A stretch of DNA of 64,000 nt, from positions 1-64,000 of the forward strand of contig NZ_NUOT01000008.1 in assembly GCF_002584535.1 (NCBI RefSeq). The letters are read 5' to 3'. This DNA is from Bacillus cereus (lineage in GTDB: Bacteria; Bacillota; Bacilli; Bacillales; Bacillaceae_G). Below are positions 18,696-29,112 of the stretch, in pieces. A program made the translations under genes and the position numbers. Positions within the stretch are counted from its first letter, which is position 1. Each line of letters starts with the position of its first letter. Below the pieces are notes generated by a model. The model searched no databases, was not told the DNA's origin, and was given only the letters and a program-made list of their open reading frames with translations.

Positions 18696-18728
18696 GTTCA
18701 TATTCTATTCATAATTCTCATGTAACAT
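18696..18728 (+). promoter_or_regulatory. HssR-type direct repeat and promoter of the hsmA operon
   Basis: GTTCATATT at 18696, two bases, then ATTCATAAT at 18707, and a -10-like TAACAT at 18723, again 16 bp after the second repeat start. The same layout as at hrtB and in front of hssS places this operon in the same putative haem-stress regulon. Confidence 0.75.
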
Positions 18729-18770
18729 ATTTTATATAAGGAACATGGCAGTTAGAAAGGAATGATGAAC

Positions 18771-19142
18771 GTGTTGGCATCTGCTATTACATGTATTACA
18801 GCTGCACTCATTTTTTATACAATTGGCGTATGGAGTGAAAAATTCCAAAAGACATTAAAACCTTGGCATGTCGTCATTTTTTGGCTCGGACTCGTATGTG
18901 ATACACTCGGAACGACTTTAATGGAAAAGATGGCAGAAGCAGGATCCCTATTCAGTTTCCACGGAATCACAGGTCTAGCAGCCATTTTACTGATGTTATT
19001 CCATGCTGTTTGGGCAACAATTGTATTAATCAAAAAAGATACAAATATGATGACAACATTCCACAAGCTAAGTATTATCGTCTGGTTCATTTGGCTAATC
19101 CCATATATTTCTGGCCTTATATACGGAATGACAAACCACTAA
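18771..19142 (+). CDS. HsmA family haem-associated membrane protein
   Basis: About 123 aa with four transmembrane helices. I recognise the HsmA (TIGR03987) family, whose member in Clostridioides difficile is a haem-binding membrane protein for haem and oxidative stress. His residues near helix ends (PWHVVIFW, FSFHGITG, LFHAVWAT, TTFHKLSI) are candidate haem ligands. The GTG at 18771 is chosen because AAAGGA lies nine bases upstream; ATG codons at 18762 and 18765 sit almost on top of it but cannot be excluded. First gene of a three-gene operon behind an HssR-type repeat. Confidence 0.78.
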   Translation: MLASAITCITAALIFYTIGVWSEKFQKTLKPWHVVIFWLGLVCDTLGTTLMEKMAEAGSLFSFHGITGLAAILLMLFHAVWATIVLIKKDTNMMTTFHKLSIIVWFIWLIPYISGLIYGMTNH

Positions 19143-19199
19143 TAATCGCAGCCTACTATCCAAAAATAAACATTGCTAATGCTACCTAGGAGGTATATG

Positions 19200-19598
19200 A
19201 TGAAAAAGTTATATAATGCAGCATTCACTTATTTAATTATCGGTTTATTATCAGGTGTATTTGCGAGAGAATATTCAAAAGCGCAAGGAATTCAAGGTAC
19301 TACATCGTTATACAAGTTGCACACACATGTGCTAGTTCTTGGATTTTTATTCTTCTTACTCGCCTTTGCCCTATCAAAATCATTTGCATTCTATAAAGAA
19401 AAAAGTTTTAACATCTGGTTTATCCTCTATAATTTAGGATTAGTTTTAACAGTTGGTTCAATGGCGGCCCGCGGACTCCTTCAACTCAATGGGGCTGATT
19501 TTAAAGGGTTAAGTCATATTGCGGGAATGTCTCATACGATCATTGGTGCCGCTCTCGTTTGGTTTATGATTCTATTAAAAAAATCGTTCAAAGGATAA
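19200..19598 (+). CDS. DUF2871 family membrane protein
   Basis: 132 aa from the second of two adjacent ATGs, spaced correctly from AGGAGGT. Four hydrophobic helices are seen. His-containing segments YKLHTHVLVLGF and LSHIAGMSHTIIGA recall the histidine pattern of haem-copper oxidase-like membrane proteins, which suggests haem or metal binding (inference). I recognise the DUF2871 family; its function is not established. It follows hsmA by ~57 bp and precedes ccdC by 13 bp. Confidence 0.75.
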   Translation: MKKLYNAAFTYLIIGLLSGVFAREYSKAQGIQGTTSLYKLHTHVLVLGFLFFLLAFALSKSFAFYKEKSFNIWFILYNLGLVLTVGSMAARGLLQLNGADFKGLSHIAGMSHTIIGAALVWFMILLKKSFKG

Positions 19599-19611
19599 AA
19601 GGAGGTCAAAC

Positions 19612-20094
19612 ATGAGCTTAGCTGTTTTATCAAGTATCATTGCTCTGTGTATGGCTGTTGGAATGATGTTTCTTCGCTTAAAATCAGCAAAGAAACCTGT
19701 AACACTTAAAAAAATTGTACTCCCTCCAATTTTTATGAGTACGGGAGCATGCATGTACTTCTTACCAGAATTTCGCTTAACATCATCTGAAATTCTCGAA
19801 GCAGTTATTGTTGGTTTATTTTTCTCTATTTTTCTTATTAAAACATCAAAATTTGAAATTCGCGGACAAGACATCTATTTAATACCTTCTAAAGCATTTA
19901 TCTTTATTTTAGTCGGTTTACTAGCTGTCCGCCTCGGTATGAAAGAATATTTAAGTCAATCAATTGATTTAGGACAATTAAGCGGTATGTTCTTCTTACT
20001 CGCTTTTGCGATGATCGTCTCTTGGAGAATTGGAATGTACCGTTCATTTATAAAATTGCAGCGGGAAATACAGTTTGTAGACAGAAGCCTTTAA
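19612..20094 (+). CDS. CcdC family membrane protein (DUF1453)
   Basis: 160 aa, about five hydrophobic helices. Recognised as the CcdC/YneJ family: RLKSAKKPVTLKKIVLPPIFMSTGACMYF near the N-terminus and the central RGQDIYLIPSKAFIFILVG. In B. subtilis ccdC lies next to ccdA, a cytochrome c maturation gene, but its role is unclear. Here it is the last gene of the hsmA operon, with an AAAGGAGG ribosome site 13 bp after the DUF2871 gene. A haem-related membrane role is inferred from this operon. Confidence 0.8.
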   Translation: MSLAVLSSIIALCMAVGMMFLRLKSAKKPVTLKKIVLPPIFMSTGACMYFLPEFRLTSSEILEAVIVGLFFSIFLIKTSKFEIRGQDIYLIPSKAFIFILVGLLAVRLGMKEYLSQSIDLGQLSGMFFLLAFAMIVSWRIGMYRSFIKLQREIQFVDRSL

Positions 20095-20112
20095 TGGAAA
20101 AACACATCTCTA

Positions 20113-20151
20113 AATAACCTGAGCCTGATACAATATCGGACTCAGGTTATT
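20113..20151 (+). terminator. Terminator of the hsmA operon
   Basis: An 11-bp stem (AATAACCTGAG/CTCAGGTTATT) followed by TTATTTTCC on the plus strand, ~20 bp after ccdC. Confidence 0.82.
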
Positions 20152-20263
20152 TATTTTCCTTTAAAACCGTTTATGAATGTATAGATGAGCTTCACACATA
20201 CTTCCTATACATCATCTTCCTATCAATAGTACCCTTATTGTAAAAATAAATATCGCAACAAAC

Positions 20264-20298
20264 AAAAAAGAAGCGATTTATTTTATCACTTCTTTTTC
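20264..20298 (-). terminator. Probable terminator of mutSL
   Basis: Minus-strand stem of about 13 bp (AAAAAGAAGTGAT with ATCGCTTCTTTTT, one G-U pair) followed by TTTTTTG, ~120 bp after mutL. The rest of the 20152-20419 gap between the convergent operons is featureless. Confidence 0.7.
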
Positions 20299-20419
20299 TT
20301 CACCTAATATTCCCTCGAAATAACAGACAAAAAAATCTATTATTGCATGTCCATTCCATCTTTCCTATTCACTACTTATTTTCATTGCAATAAAGGTAAT
20401 TTCCCTCAACACACCTATC

Positions 20420-22363
20420 CTACATCACCCGTTTAAACATCTTTTCCAGTTCATACGTCGAATGATGTACAAGGATCGGTCTACCATGTGGACATGTGTA
20501 AGGATTTGTTGTTGTGCGCAATTCTTCTAGCAAAGCAAAAATTTGATCGTTCGTTAAATATTGATTTGCTTTAATCGATGCTTTACAGCTCATCATAATG
20601 GCTGCTTCTTCACGCAGTTTTTTTATATCAACTTTTTTTAGCTTTACGACCTGCTGCATCATTTCGTCTATGATTTCTGTTTCCTGACCTTTCGGGAACC
20701 ACGTTGGATGCGAACGAACAATAAAGGATTGGTGGCCGAATTGCTCTAGGAACAATCCTACCTTTTTCAATTCTTCTAATTGTTCTTCGACACGTAGGAA
20801 TTCAGTAAGGGATAAATCAATACGATATGGTACAAGTAACTCCTGTACTTCTTGCCCAACTTGACCTACTTTATCACGGAAATATTCATAATTGATTCGC
20901 TCTTGCGCCGCATGTTGGTCAATCATATATAACCCTTTATCATTTTGAGCGAAAATATAAGTTCCGTGCATTTGTCCAATTGGATAAAGCGGTGGTAAAT
21001 CGTTTCCGTTCATTTTAATCTCTTCGATCTCTTGAATCTCTTCTTCTAATTCCTCTAATTCAAAGTCTTCTTCACTGCTATCCCATTCTTGTTCTTCTTG
21101 AGCCTTTTCTTCAATTAGCGATTTAGAAGTTGGTTGCCAACTTTCTTCTCTTACAAGTGATTGTGGTGGCTGCCATTCTTGCTTCGGCTGTTGCCAAAGT
21201 TGCGGCGCTGGCGTTTGTTTTATTGTACTTACTTCTTGCTTCTCATCCATCCCAGTTGGTAAGACGATATTAGGCATTGGTGGTTCTTTTGGTTTTGTAT
21301 GTTCAAAATGAAATTGCTCTTGTACACTTTCATCTTTTTCTTTTTTCTTCGTTGTAACACCAGCATCTGGAATGAGCTGCACTTTTTTAAACGCGTCTTG
21401 CAATGTTTTTTCAATGAGTTGCAGTAACTCCTGTTCTTTACTGAAGCGCACTTCTAACTTAGCTGGATGAACGTTAACATCTACTAACATTGGGTCCATC
21501 TCGATTGATAAGAAACCAATTGGATAGCGGCCAACTGGAAGCAATGTGTGATACCCTTGCTGAATAGCTTTCATTAATACATAATTCCGAACGTAACGAC
21601 CATTTACAATCGTTGACATATAGTTACGAGATGCTCTCGTTACTTCAGGTAGCGTTACATAACCACGAATCGTAAAATCTAATGATTCTGCTTCAATTGG
21701 AATCAATTTTTTCGCAACTTGAATACTGTAAATGGCTGCAAGTACTTGTCTTACATCACCATTCCCAGAAGTGTGTAGCAGCTTCTTCTCATTATGAAAC
21801 AATTTCAAAGATACTTCTGGATGGGACATCGCAATACGATATACAATGTCTGTAATATTCCCAAGCTCTGTATGAATTGTCTTCATATATTTAAGGCGCG
21901 CTGGTGTGTTAAAAAACAGGTTTTGAACCGTAATATCTGTCCCTTTACGGCTCGCTGTTTTTTCCTGCTTTATAATGTCTCCACCTTTAATAATAAGATG
22001 TGTACCTGGTTCATCTCCTGTGCTTGTGATTAACTCTAATTCACTAACAGATGCGATACTTGGCAATGCCTCACCGCGGAAGCCAAGCGTTCTGATACGA
22101 AACAGATCATTTTCATCTTTAATTTTGCTTGTTGCATGTCGTTCAAAGGCAACAATACAATCTTCCTCAACAATGCCATCTCCATTATCAATGATGCGAA
22201 TTTTCGATAATCCAGCTTCTTCTAAGTGGATTTCAATAGATGTACTATTCGCATCGATGGAATTTTCGACAAGTTCTTTTACAACTGAAGCAGGGCGTTC
22301 GACTACTTCCCCTGCTGCAATTAAGTTAGAGAGTTGGTCATCGAGTTTGCGAATTTTCCCCAT
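20420..22363 (-). CDS. mutL: DNA mismatch repair protein MutL
   Basis: 647 aa. N-terminal GHKL ATPase with motifs [16 protein letters not shown] and [15 protein letters not shown]. An acidic, Gln/Glu-rich linker spans ~340-460. The C-terminal endonuclease domain has the metal site [12 protein letters not shown] and the CPHGRP motif typical of MutL proteins that nick DNA in bacteria lacking MutH. MutL couples mismatch recognition by MutS to strand incision. It is 8 bp downstream of mutS and co-transcribed with it. Confidence 0.97.
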   Translation of the reverse strand: MGKIRKLDDQLSNLIAAGEVVERPASVVKELVENSIDANSTSIEIHLEEAGLSKIRIIDNGDGIVEEDCIVAFERHATSKIKDENDLFRIRTLGFRGEALPSIASVSELELITSTGDEPGTHLIIKGGDIIKQEKTASRKGTDITVQNLFFNTPARLKYMKTIHTELGNITDIVYRIAMSHPEVSLKLFHNEKKLLHTSGNGDVRQVLAAIYSIQVAKKLIPIEAESLDFTIRGYVTLPEVTRASRNYMSTIVNGRYVRNYVLMKAIQQGYHTLLPVGRYPIGFLSIEMDPMLVDVNVHPAKLEVRFSKEQELLQLIEKTLQDAFKKVQLIPDAGVTTKKKEKDESVQEQFHFEHTKPKEPPMPNIVLPTGMDEKQEVSTIKQTPAPQLWQQPKQEWQPPQSLVREESWQPTSKSLIEEKAQEEQEWDSSEEDFELEELEEEIQEIEEIKMNGNDLPPLYPIGQMHGTYIFAQNDKGLYMIDQHAAQERINYEYFRDKVGQVGQEVQELLVPYRIDLSLTEFLRVEEQLEELKKVGLFLEQFGHQSFIVRSHPTWFPKGQETEIIDEMMQQVVKLKKVDIKKLREEAAIMMSCKASIKANQYLTNDQIFALLEELRTTTNPYTCPHGRPILVHHSTYELEKMFKRVM

Positions 22364-22371
22364 CTACTTAC

Positions 22372-25041
22372 TCATCCTTTCTTTAACTTTTTTTGTAAAC
22401 GATACAATTCATTTAATGCTTCTAGAGGCGTCATATCAAGTAAATCAATTTTTTTAATTTGTGTTAAGACAGCCGTTTCTTTTTGATCCAGTACAGGGTT
22501 TTCTTGTTTTTTAGGAGATTGTTCTGCCGCAAAGAACGAAAGCTGTGATTCTGCTTCTTCGTTCTTCTCTGATAGTGTCTCTACCTCTTCTTTTATTACA
22601 ACTGGTTCTTGTACCTTTTCTTCTTGAATTTTGACTTCTGCACGTTTCGGAATAATGATTTCCTCTTGTCCTTCTAACTGCGCTAATACTTCTTTTGCAC
22701 GAGCAATTAAACTATCTGGAAGCTCCGCAAGTTGTGCAACATGAATACCATAACTTTTATCTGCTGCACCGTCTTGAATTTTATGCAAGAAGACAACTTT
22801 TCCGTTTTCTTCAATAGCCGAAACATGTACATTTTTAAGGTGTGTTAAACTTTCTTCTAACACTGTTAATTCATGATAGTGTGTCGAGAATAGCGTCTTT
22901 GCACCAATTTGATCATGAATATGTTCAATAATTGCTTGTGCAAGTGCCATACCGTCATACGTAGATGTACCACGGCCAATTTCATCAAATAAAATTAAAC
23001 TTCTTTCTGATGCATTCGCAATTGCATTTTTCGCTTCTAACATTTCAACCATAAATGTACTTTGACCTGAAATTAAATCATCTGCTGCACCAATTCTCGT
23101 AAAGATTTGATCGAAGACTGGTAATACAGCTTCTGTTGCTGGTACAAAACAACCGATTTGCGACATAACAGTAACAAGTGCTAATTGACGCATATACGTA
23201 CTCTTACCAGACATGTTTGGACCTGTAATTAAAAAGACATCCATATTTTCTGGCATCACACAATCATTCGGAACATACAATTTGCCGTTCAATACTTTTT
23301 CTACAACAGGATGGCGACCATCTTTTATAAAGATTTCACGCTTATCTGTTAAAACTGGTTTTACAAATTGTTCTTCTTCACTCACTGTCGCGAAGCTTTG
23401 CAGTACATCTAGTTCACTAATAACTTTCGCTAGATGCTGTAATTTCGGAATAAATACTTTTACTTCTTCACGTAGTGAAGTAAACAAATCATATTCCAGC
23501 TGTACAATTTTTTCCTCTGCCTCTAAAATCAATGTTTCTTTTTCTTTTAATTCATCTGTAATAAAGCGTTCCGCATTTGCAAGCGTCTGTTTGCGTTCAT
23601 AACGCCCTTCTGGGAGCGAAGCGAGGTTTGCCTTTGTCACTTCAATATAGTAGCCGAAAATACGGTTATAACCAATCTTTAATGATTTAATTCCTGTAAT
23701 ATCACGCTCACGTTTTTCAAGTTCTGCAATCCACGTTTTTCCGTTCTTACTAACATAGCGATATTGATCTAACTGGTCATTATAGCCATCTTTTATAATA
23801 TCACCGTCTTTTATAGAAAGCGGTGGATTTTCTTGAATACTTCTGCCTAGTAATTCTGTTAAACTTTCACATGGATCAGCGCCTTGAATTAATCTTGCTG
23901 CGTAAGAATTGTCTAATAAACTAATCGCCTCTAAAATAGCTGGCACTTGCAGAAGTGAACGTCTTAATTGCAGTAAATCACGTGCATTTACATTACCATA
24001 TGCAACTTTCCCTGCTAAACGCTCTAAATCATACACTTCTTTTAGTTTTTCTTTTAAATCTTCACGTAAGAAATAGTCATTCACAAACGTTTCAACCATT
24101 TCTAAACGTTCCTCAATCTTTTCTTTTTGTATAAGCGGGCGTTCCATCCACTGTTTTAACATACGACCGCCCATCGCTGTTTTTGTTTTATCTAATAGCC
24201 ATAATAAAGAGCCCATTTTTTCTTTTGTTCGAAGTGTTTCTGTTAACTCTAAGTTACGCTTTGAATGTACATCAATTTTCATAAATTGATTTGTATAATA
24301 AATATCTACAGGCTGCAGATGATCTAATGAACGTTTTTGTGTTCTTAATACATAATTTAATAATCGTCCTACTGCTGTAACTAATTTCGTTTGGGTTACA
24401 TTTCTCACAAGATGCTCTAATCCTTCAGGAACTTTCGTTTCATCTTCATAAGAGATTGTCATCTTTAATGTTTCTGTCAACTTGTTTAGCTCATCTTTTG
24501 AAAATGTGGAATCTACAACAATTTCTTTTGAACCTGTTGCGTATACTTCCAACAAGACATCTTCTACAGAACCTGTTAACAATGTTACCGTATTTTGTCC
24601 TGTTGTTAAATCATTACAAGCTAGTGCATAAGAACCATCTTCAAAATGAGTTAACGCTGCTAAGAAGTTGTTTTCTTTCTCATCAATTGTGCGCCCTTCC
24701 ATCATCGTTCCTGGCGTAATCAATTGAACAACTTCACGACGTACAACACCTTTTGCTGTTTTCGGATCTTCTACTTGCTCACAAACCGCAACCTTATATC
24801 CTTTTTCAACGAGCTGTTCAATATAATTTTTTGCTGCATGATACGGTACACCACACATCGGTATACGATCACTACTCCCACCATCTCGGCTCGTTAATGT
24901 GATTTCAAGCTCGTGCGCTGCTTTAACCGCGTCTTCAAAAAACATTTCATAAAAATCACCTAATCTAAAAAATAAAAAGGCATCTTGATAGTCTGCCTTG
25001 ACCTTTAAATATTGTTGTATCATCGGGGTATACTGAACCAT
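22372..25041 (-). CDS. mutS: DNA mismatch repair protein MutS
   Basis: 889 aa. It has the mismatch-binding N-terminal domain ([15 protein letters not shown], with the Phe-x-Glu wedge just before), connector, lever and clamp domains. The ATPase has Walker [10 protein letters not shown], Walker [17 protein letters not shown] and STHYHEL. An acidic extension (~800-860) precedes the final dimerisation helices. It recognises base mismatches and small loops and recruits MutL. GGAGG lies in front of the ATG at 25041. The ~170-bp upstream gap holds only a GAGAGACTCCC-type imperfect hairpin. Confidence 0.97.
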   Translation of the reverse strand: MVQYTPMIQQYLKVKADYQDAFLFFRLGDFYEMFFEDAVKAAHELEITLTSRDGGSSDRIPMCGVPYHAAKNYIEQLVEKGYKVAVCEQVEDPKTAKGVVRREVVQLITPGTMMEGRTIDEKENNFLAALTHFEDGSYALACNDLTTGQNTVTLLTGSVEDVLLEVYATGSKEIVVDSTFSKDELNKLTETLKMTISYEDETKVPEGLEHLVRNVTQTKLVTAVGRLLNYVLRTQKRSLDHLQPVDIYYTNQFMKIDVHSKRNLELTETLRTKEKMGSLLWLLDKTKTAMGGRMLKQWMERPLIQKEKIEERLEMVETFVNDYFLREDLKEKLKEVYDLERLAGKVAYGNVNARDLLQLRRSLLQVPAILEAISLLDNSYAARLIQGADPCESLTELLGRSIQENPPLSIKDGDIIKDGYNDQLDQYRYVSKNGKTWIAELEKRERDITGIKSLKIGYNRIFGYYIEVTKANLASLPEGRYERKQTLANAERFITDELKEKETLILEAEEKIVQLEYDLFTSLREEVKVFIPKLQHLAKVISELDVLQSFATVSEEEQFVKPVLTDKREIFIKDGRHPVVEKVLNGKLYVPNDCVMPENMDVFLITGPNMSGKSTYMRQLALVTVMSQIGCFVPATEAVLPVFDQIFTRIGAADDLISGQSTFMVEMLEAKNAIANASERSLILFDEIGRGTSTYDGMALAQAIIEHIHDQIGAKTLFSTHYHELTVLEESLTHLKNVHVSAIEENGKVVFLHKIQDGAADKSYGIHVAQLAELPDSLIARAKEVLAQLEGQEEIIIPKRAEVKIQEEKVQEPVVIKEEVETLSEKNEEAESQLSFFAAEQSPKKQENPVLDQKETAVLTQIKKIDLLDMTPLEALNELYRLQKKLKKG

Positions 25042-25178
25042 TTGTTTCCTCCATACTTCATAAAAATGTGCTATATATTTATATGCCGCACTTCACGGAC
25101 ACTCTCATCTCCTCTTTTGGGAGTCTCTCTTCATTATAGCACATTTTTATCTTGAAACATGTTCATTCACATCATGTA

Positions 25179-25208
25179 AAAAGCTAGGAAGAGTTTCTCC
25201 CTAGCTTT
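25179..25208 (-). terminator. Terminator after cotE
   Basis: An AAAGCTAGG/CCTAGCTTT stem with T-rich tail on the minus strand, directly after the cotE stop. Confidence 0.8.
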
Positions 25209-25211
25209 CTA

Positions 25212-25754
25212 TTATTCTTCTTCTGCATCTACAATAAAATTTGGATCTAACTCTTCAAATTCATCGTCATCTACTTCAAAATTATCCTCAGCCTCTGGAC
25301 ATCCATCTGGATTTACATTTACACACATTTTTGTTTCACCGACCACTTCAGTTACAAATTCACGCTCTACAGTTACAACAATTTTGTTACCATTTGGTGA
25401 AACGATTGCTTCTAAACAATTAGGATGTTGAATAACACGGGTAATAATTTCTAAATCTTCACCCGAAAAGTTTTTGTCACGATATCCAACATTGATTTCA
25501 TCCGTATAACTAACACGTTCTGTTACAACTTCTGTTTTTGTGTTTTCATTAAATGAATACCACGTATTCACATCGTAGTATCCTTCAATTTCTACAGACT
25601 TCCCATTCTTTCTTGCTTCATATGTGTGATTAATTACCCAACATCCGAGAATACTCGTCGGTTCATGATTTGATTCACATGTATGCGTTGACTTTGTATA
25701 CCTACGTCCTTTTCCCACTACTGCCTTTGTAATAATCTCTCTAAATTCGGACAT
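25212..25754 (-). CDS. cotE: Outer spore coat morphogenetic protein CotE
   Basis: 180 aa, the known CotE length. The N-terminus ([21 protein letters not shown]) and the very acidic C-terminal tail ([18 protein letters not shown]) are characteristic. CotE coats the inner coat surface of the forespore and recruits outer coat and, in the B. cereus group, exosporium proteins. Upstream at ~25788 a CATATGATTA sequence resembles a sigma-E/sigma-K -10 element, fitting mother-cell expression. It lies between mutS and ricA, as in B. subtilis. Confidence 0.95.
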   Translation of the reverse strand: MSEFREIITKAVVGKGRRYTKSTHTCESNHEPTSILGCWVINHTYEARKNGKSVEIEGYYDVNTWYSFNENTKTEVVTERVSYTDEINVGYRDKNFSGEDLEIITRVIQHPNCLEAIVSPNGNKIVVTVEREFVTEVVGETKMCVNVNPDGCPEAEDNFEVDDDEFEELDPNFIVDAEEE

Positions 25755-25858
25755 TCGGAACCCTCCTCAATCAATATTCACTTAATCATATGCGTGACAA
25801 TAGCGGAATGTGTCATTCTTTTTTTGACAAAAGACTATAGAGTAGAATAAAAACAAAA

Positions 25859-25881
25859 AAAGATGTCCATAAGACATCTCT
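25859..25881 (-). terminator. Terminator after ricA
   Basis: Stem AGATGTC/GACATCT with a run of seven T residues on the minus strand, immediately after the ricA stop. Confidence 0.85.
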
Positions 25882-25882
25882 C

Positions 25883-26314
25883 TTAACAACCACAATTTCC
25901 TTTTTTACTCTCTACTTCAGCACCTGTTTCACCTTTTAACACATTGCCACCAGTTGAAATTAAAATTTCATCTGTTACGTTATTAGAAATGGTACTTGCT
26001 ACAAGCTGCAGTAAATCATTTACATATGTTTGTGAAGATTTAAATTCCTGTACAACCGGAATGCTATCAAGTTTATCTTGCAGAGCATCTATTTCCGCTT
26101 CTACTTTTTTCAATCCTTCCCATTTCCCATAATGCTGCAGGTTTACTGCTTGTTTTTGCAGTACTTTAATTTCATCTATTGCACGTTTGACATTTTCATT
26201 TTTATGAATTTGTGCTTCCGCACGTTTAAAGAAATCTACTTCTTCTGTTTCAGAAATCATTTTCGCCAATTCTTTTGCTTGCTCAACAATTTCATCTTTT
26301 GTATAAACTTTCAT
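25883..26314 (-). CDS. ricA: RicAFT complex subunit RicA (YmcA)
   Basis: 143 aa, all-helical YlbF/YmcA family. The C-terminus ends KKGNCGC; these cysteines are the ones linked to Fe-S cluster binding in the RicA-RicF-RicT complex. That complex directs RNase Y to mature operon mRNAs and is needed for competence, biofilm formation and sporulation. The start ATG follows GAGGTG. It lies 3 bp after miaB (ymcB), the conserved ymcB-ymcA order. RNase Y itself is encoded ~7 kb away in this window. Confidence 0.92.
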   Translation of the reverse strand: MKVYTKDEIVEQAKELAKMISETEEVDFFKRAEAQIHKNENVKRAIDEIKVLQKQAVNLQHYGKWEGLKKVEAEIDALQDKLDSIPVVQEFKSSQTYVNDLLQLVASTISNNVTDEILISTGGNVLKGETGAEVESKKGNCGC

Positions 26315-26317
26315 CTA

Positions 26318-27847
26318 TTATTTCACCTCGATCGGCTCCTCAACCAATTCCCCGTTTAGAGACCAAGTTTTTGCTTCCGTTACTCTTACTTTCACAAGCT
26401 GACCAATTGCAGATTTTGGAGCTACGAAGTTTACCAGCTTATTAGTACGTGTATAACCTGCAAGTACATCAGGGTTATTTTTACTTTCTCCATCAACTAA
26501 TACTTCAACAATTTTACCTTTATATCGTTTATTCTTTTCTATAGAATATTCATTAACTAGTGCATTTAAACGTTGTAAACGCTCTTTTTTGACTTCCATC
26601 GGTACATTATCCTTCATTTTTGCAGCAGGTGTACCTTCACGTGGAGAATAAATAAATGTAAATGCACTGTCAAAACCTACTTCGCGATATAACGACATCG
26701 TTTCTTCAAATTGCTCGTCTGTTTCATTTGGGAAACCAACGATAATATCAGTTGTTAATACAGCATCAGGAATCGCCTCTTTAATTTTACGTACAAGTTC
26801 TAAATAATGTTCCCGTGAATATTTACGTGCCATAATCTTTAGCATATCTGTACTTCCAGATTGCACTGGTAAGTGGATATGTTCAACTAAATTACCGCCT
26901 TTTCCAAGCACTTCAATTAAGTGATCATCAAAATCACGTGGGTGACTTGTTGTAAAGCGAACACGTGCTATATCAATCTTACGAAGTTCATCCATTAAAT
27001 CGCCAAGACCATATTCTAAATCTTCAAAGTCTTTACCATATGCGTTTACGTTCTGACCAAGCAACGTAATTTCTTTATATCCATTTGCAGCTAAATGACG
27101 AATTTCATTAATAATATCTTCTGGACGGCGACTACGTTCTTTGCCACGTGTATACGGTACGATGCAATATGTACAGAATTTGTCGCATCCATACATAATG
27201 TTTACCCATGCTTTAATATCACCACGACGTACTTTCGGAAGGTTTTCAATTACATCTCCTTCTTTAGACCATACTTCAACAACTGTTGCTTTTGAGAACA
27301 TCGCATCCTTTAAAATGTACGGTAAACGGTGAATATTATGTGTACCAAATACCATATCTACATGCTGGTTTTTTTGCATAATTTTGTTTACAACGGATTC
27401 TTCTTGAGACATACAACCACACACACCGATTAAAAGATCCGGATTTCTTTGTTTTAATGGTTTTAAATGTCCAAGTTCCCCAAATACTTTATTCTCAGCG
27501 TTTTCACGAATAGCACAAGTATTTAATAGAATCACATCTGCATCTTCTGTCGAAAATGTTGGTTCATATCCAAGCGCTGTAAAAATACCAGCCATTACTT
27601 CTGTATCATGCTCATTCATTTGACATCCATAAGTACGGATATAAAACTTTCTTCCTGCACCAAAGTTACGAAACTCTTCTGGCAAACCAAAATCACGTTC
27701 AATTTTAACTTCTTCTTTCCCGCGCTTTTTCGCATCTTTTAAAGAAGGCGGCTGATATACACTTTCAAAGTATTTACTGTAATCTTTTTCTCCTTTTTTC
27801 ATAGAAGAATTGGCTTGTTGACTTGCTAATCGTTGTTGCTCGTTCAT
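26318..27847 (-). CDS. miaB: tRNA (N6-isopentenyl adenosine(37)-C2)-methylthiotransferase MiaB
   Basis: 509 aa from the ATG at 27847, which has AAAGGAG eight bases upstream; a longer open frame reaches into the leader without homology. N-terminal cluster-binding domain Cys residues lie in [18 protein letters not shown] and GVCGCMSQ. The radical-SAM motif is CDKFCTYC, and a C-terminal TRAM domain follows. It inserts sulfur and a methyl group at position 2 of i6A37 in tRNAs reading UNN codons. First gene before ricA, preceded by a long, probably structured leader. Confidence 0.95.
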   Translation of the reverse strand: MNEQQRLASQQANSSMKKGEKDYSKYFESVYQPPSLKDAKKRGKEEVKIERDFGLPEEFRNFGAGRKFYIRTYGCQMNEHDTEVMAGIFTALGYEPTFSTEDADVILLNTCAIRENAENKVFGELGHLKPLKQRNPDLLIGVCGCMSQEESVVNKIMQKNQHVDMVFGTHNIHRLPYILKDAMFSKATVVEVWSKEGDVIENLPKVRRGDIKAWVNIMYGCDKFCTYCIVPYTRGKERSRRPEDIINEIRHLAANGYKEITLLGQNVNAYGKDFEDLEYGLGDLMDELRKIDIARVRFTTSHPRDFDDHLIEVLGKGGNLVEHIHLPVQSGSTDMLKIMARKYSREHYLELVRKIKEAIPDAVLTTDIIVGFPNETDEQFEETMSLYREVGFDSAFTFIYSPREGTPAAKMKDNVPMEVKKERLQRLNALVNEYSIEKNKRYKGKIVEVLVDGESKNNPDVLAGYTRTNKLVNFVAPKSAIGQLVKVRVTEAKTWSLNGELVEEPIEVK

Positions 27848-28080
27848 GGGTAATCTCCTTTCAACCTTAACTCTACACACTCTGTAGTCCATTTTGATGA
27901 CAATTAGACCCATCTTAAAGATTAGGATAGTTTGAGAGATAGCTTGCCCCTTTGAAACTCGAGTAGTCGATCTAACCATCCGTAAGAATGGAGTCCTCCC
28001 GACACCAATAGACATTCCCTTTTTTGTTGTTTTAACTTTGTCCTAAAAAACATATTACTTTATTCCTATACACACTATCA
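27848..28080 (-). promoter_or_regulatory. miaB promoter and long structured leader
   Basis: A sigma-A-like promoter, TTGTTA then 17 bp then TATACT, lies near 28080-28110 on the minus strand. The ~220-nt leader that follows is relatively GC-rich. It can form GGATGGTT/AACTATCC and CTACA/TGTAG stems, the latter just before the ribosome site. I know of no matching RNA family. The rest of the 27848-28245 gap contains only the korB terminator. Confidence 0.45.
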
Positions 28081-28212
28081 TAGTATAAGATGTTTAGCCA
28101 AATTTAACAACAAAGAGACCATACCATACCCACTTACTTCAGCGCACAAACCCATTTAACTAACAAGACGATACACTTATTATTTTAACATTCTGAATTT
28201 TATGAGTGAATA

Positions 28213-28238
28213 AAAAAGCTGCCATTAAGCAGCTTTTT
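28213..28238 (-). terminator. Terminator after korAB
   Basis: Perfect 10-bp stem AAAAAGCTGC/GCAGCTTTTT with a TTTTTTA tail on the minus strand, just past the stop of the beta-subunit gene. Confidence 0.88.
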
Positions 28239-28245
28239 ATTACGA

Positions 28246-29112
28246 TTACATAAACTCAGCAACGAGTTCATCAAACATTTTTTGATCCATTTGTAAATCA
28301 GCCTGCACTAAAGGTTTTTCACTATATCCCTTTACAAGTTCTTGATAAGAAGGCTGTTCTGTATTTTGATAAATTAAACCCGTTACTAAACCTTTGTTTT
28401 CCATTAATGTTTGCATAGCAATCATACGATTAGATGGATCGTATCCTTCGACTGTGCTTAGTTTTGTTAAATTCTCTTTAAACCAGTCATACGTATTTAC
28501 TTTATTATAAGTTACACATGGACTGAATACATTAATTAAAGAGAACCCTTTATGCTGAATACCAGCTTCGATAAGCTGCGTTAATTCTTTTAAGTCACTT
28601 GAAAAGCTTTGCGCCACAAATGTCGCACCAGCTGTTAATGCCATTTCCATTACAGATAACGCTGGTTCAATTGAACCTTGCGGTGTACTTTTCGTTTTAA
28701 AGCCGGCTTCACTACGTGGTGAAGTTTGACCTTTTGTTAAACCGTAAATTTGGTTATCCATAACAATGTAAGTAATGTCAATGTTACGACGAATCGAATG
28801 AATTGTATGTCCCATACCGATTGCGAAGCCATCTCCGTCACCACCAGATGCGATAACTGTTAAATCACGGTTTGCCATTTTCACGCCTTGTGCAATTGGC
28901 AGTGCACGTCCATGAATACTATGAACGCCATATGAATTAATGTAACCCGAAATACGACCCGAACAGCCAATTCCAGAAATAACAGCTAATTCATCTGGGT
29001 TTAAACCAACGTTAGCTGCTGCACGTTGAATTGCAGCTTGCACTGAGAAGTCTCCGCAACCTGGACACCAGTTTGGTTTTACACTGTTACGAAAGTCCTT
29101 AAATGTTGCCAT
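28246..29112 (-). CDS. korB: 2-oxoacid:ferredoxin oxidoreductase, beta subunit
   Basis: 288 aa, thiamine-diphosphate-binding subunit. WCPGCGDFSVQAA at the N-terminus and the TPP/Mg motif GDGDGFAIGMGH are intact, and further conserved segments follow (GQTSPRSEAG, FSPCVTYN). With the alpha subunit it oxidatively decarboxylates a 2-oxoacid, probably 2-oxoglutarate (KorAB type) or pyruvate, passing electrons to ferredoxin and making an acyl-CoA. The start overlaps the end of the alpha gene by 14 bp. 2-Oxoglutarate is my preferred substrate by family resemblance. Confidence 0.9.
   Translation of the reverse strand: MATFKDFRNSVKPNWCPGCGDFSVQAAIQRAAANVGLNPDELAVISGIGCSGRISGYINSYGVHSIHGRALPIAQGVKMANRDLTVIASGGDGDGFAIGMGHTIHSIRRNIDITYIVMDNQIYGLTKGQTSPRSEAGFKTKSTPQGSIEPALSVMEMALTAGATFVAQSFSSDLKELTQLIEAGIQHKGFSLINVFSPCVTYNKVNTYDWFKENLTKLSTVEGYDPSNRMIAMQTLMENKGLVTGLIYQNTEQPSYQELVKGYSEKPLVQADLQMDQKMFDELVAEFM

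Noticed and set aside
26078-26359. 93-codon Phe-rich open frame opposite ricA
   Set aside because: Antisense shadow of ricA; composition reflects the complement of Lys/Glu codons.
27848-28015. N-terminal extension of MiaB and a tRNA-like GTTTCAAA segment in its leader
   Set aside because: The extension has no homology, a good ribosome site precedes the internal ATG at 27847, and no cloverleaf can be drawn.
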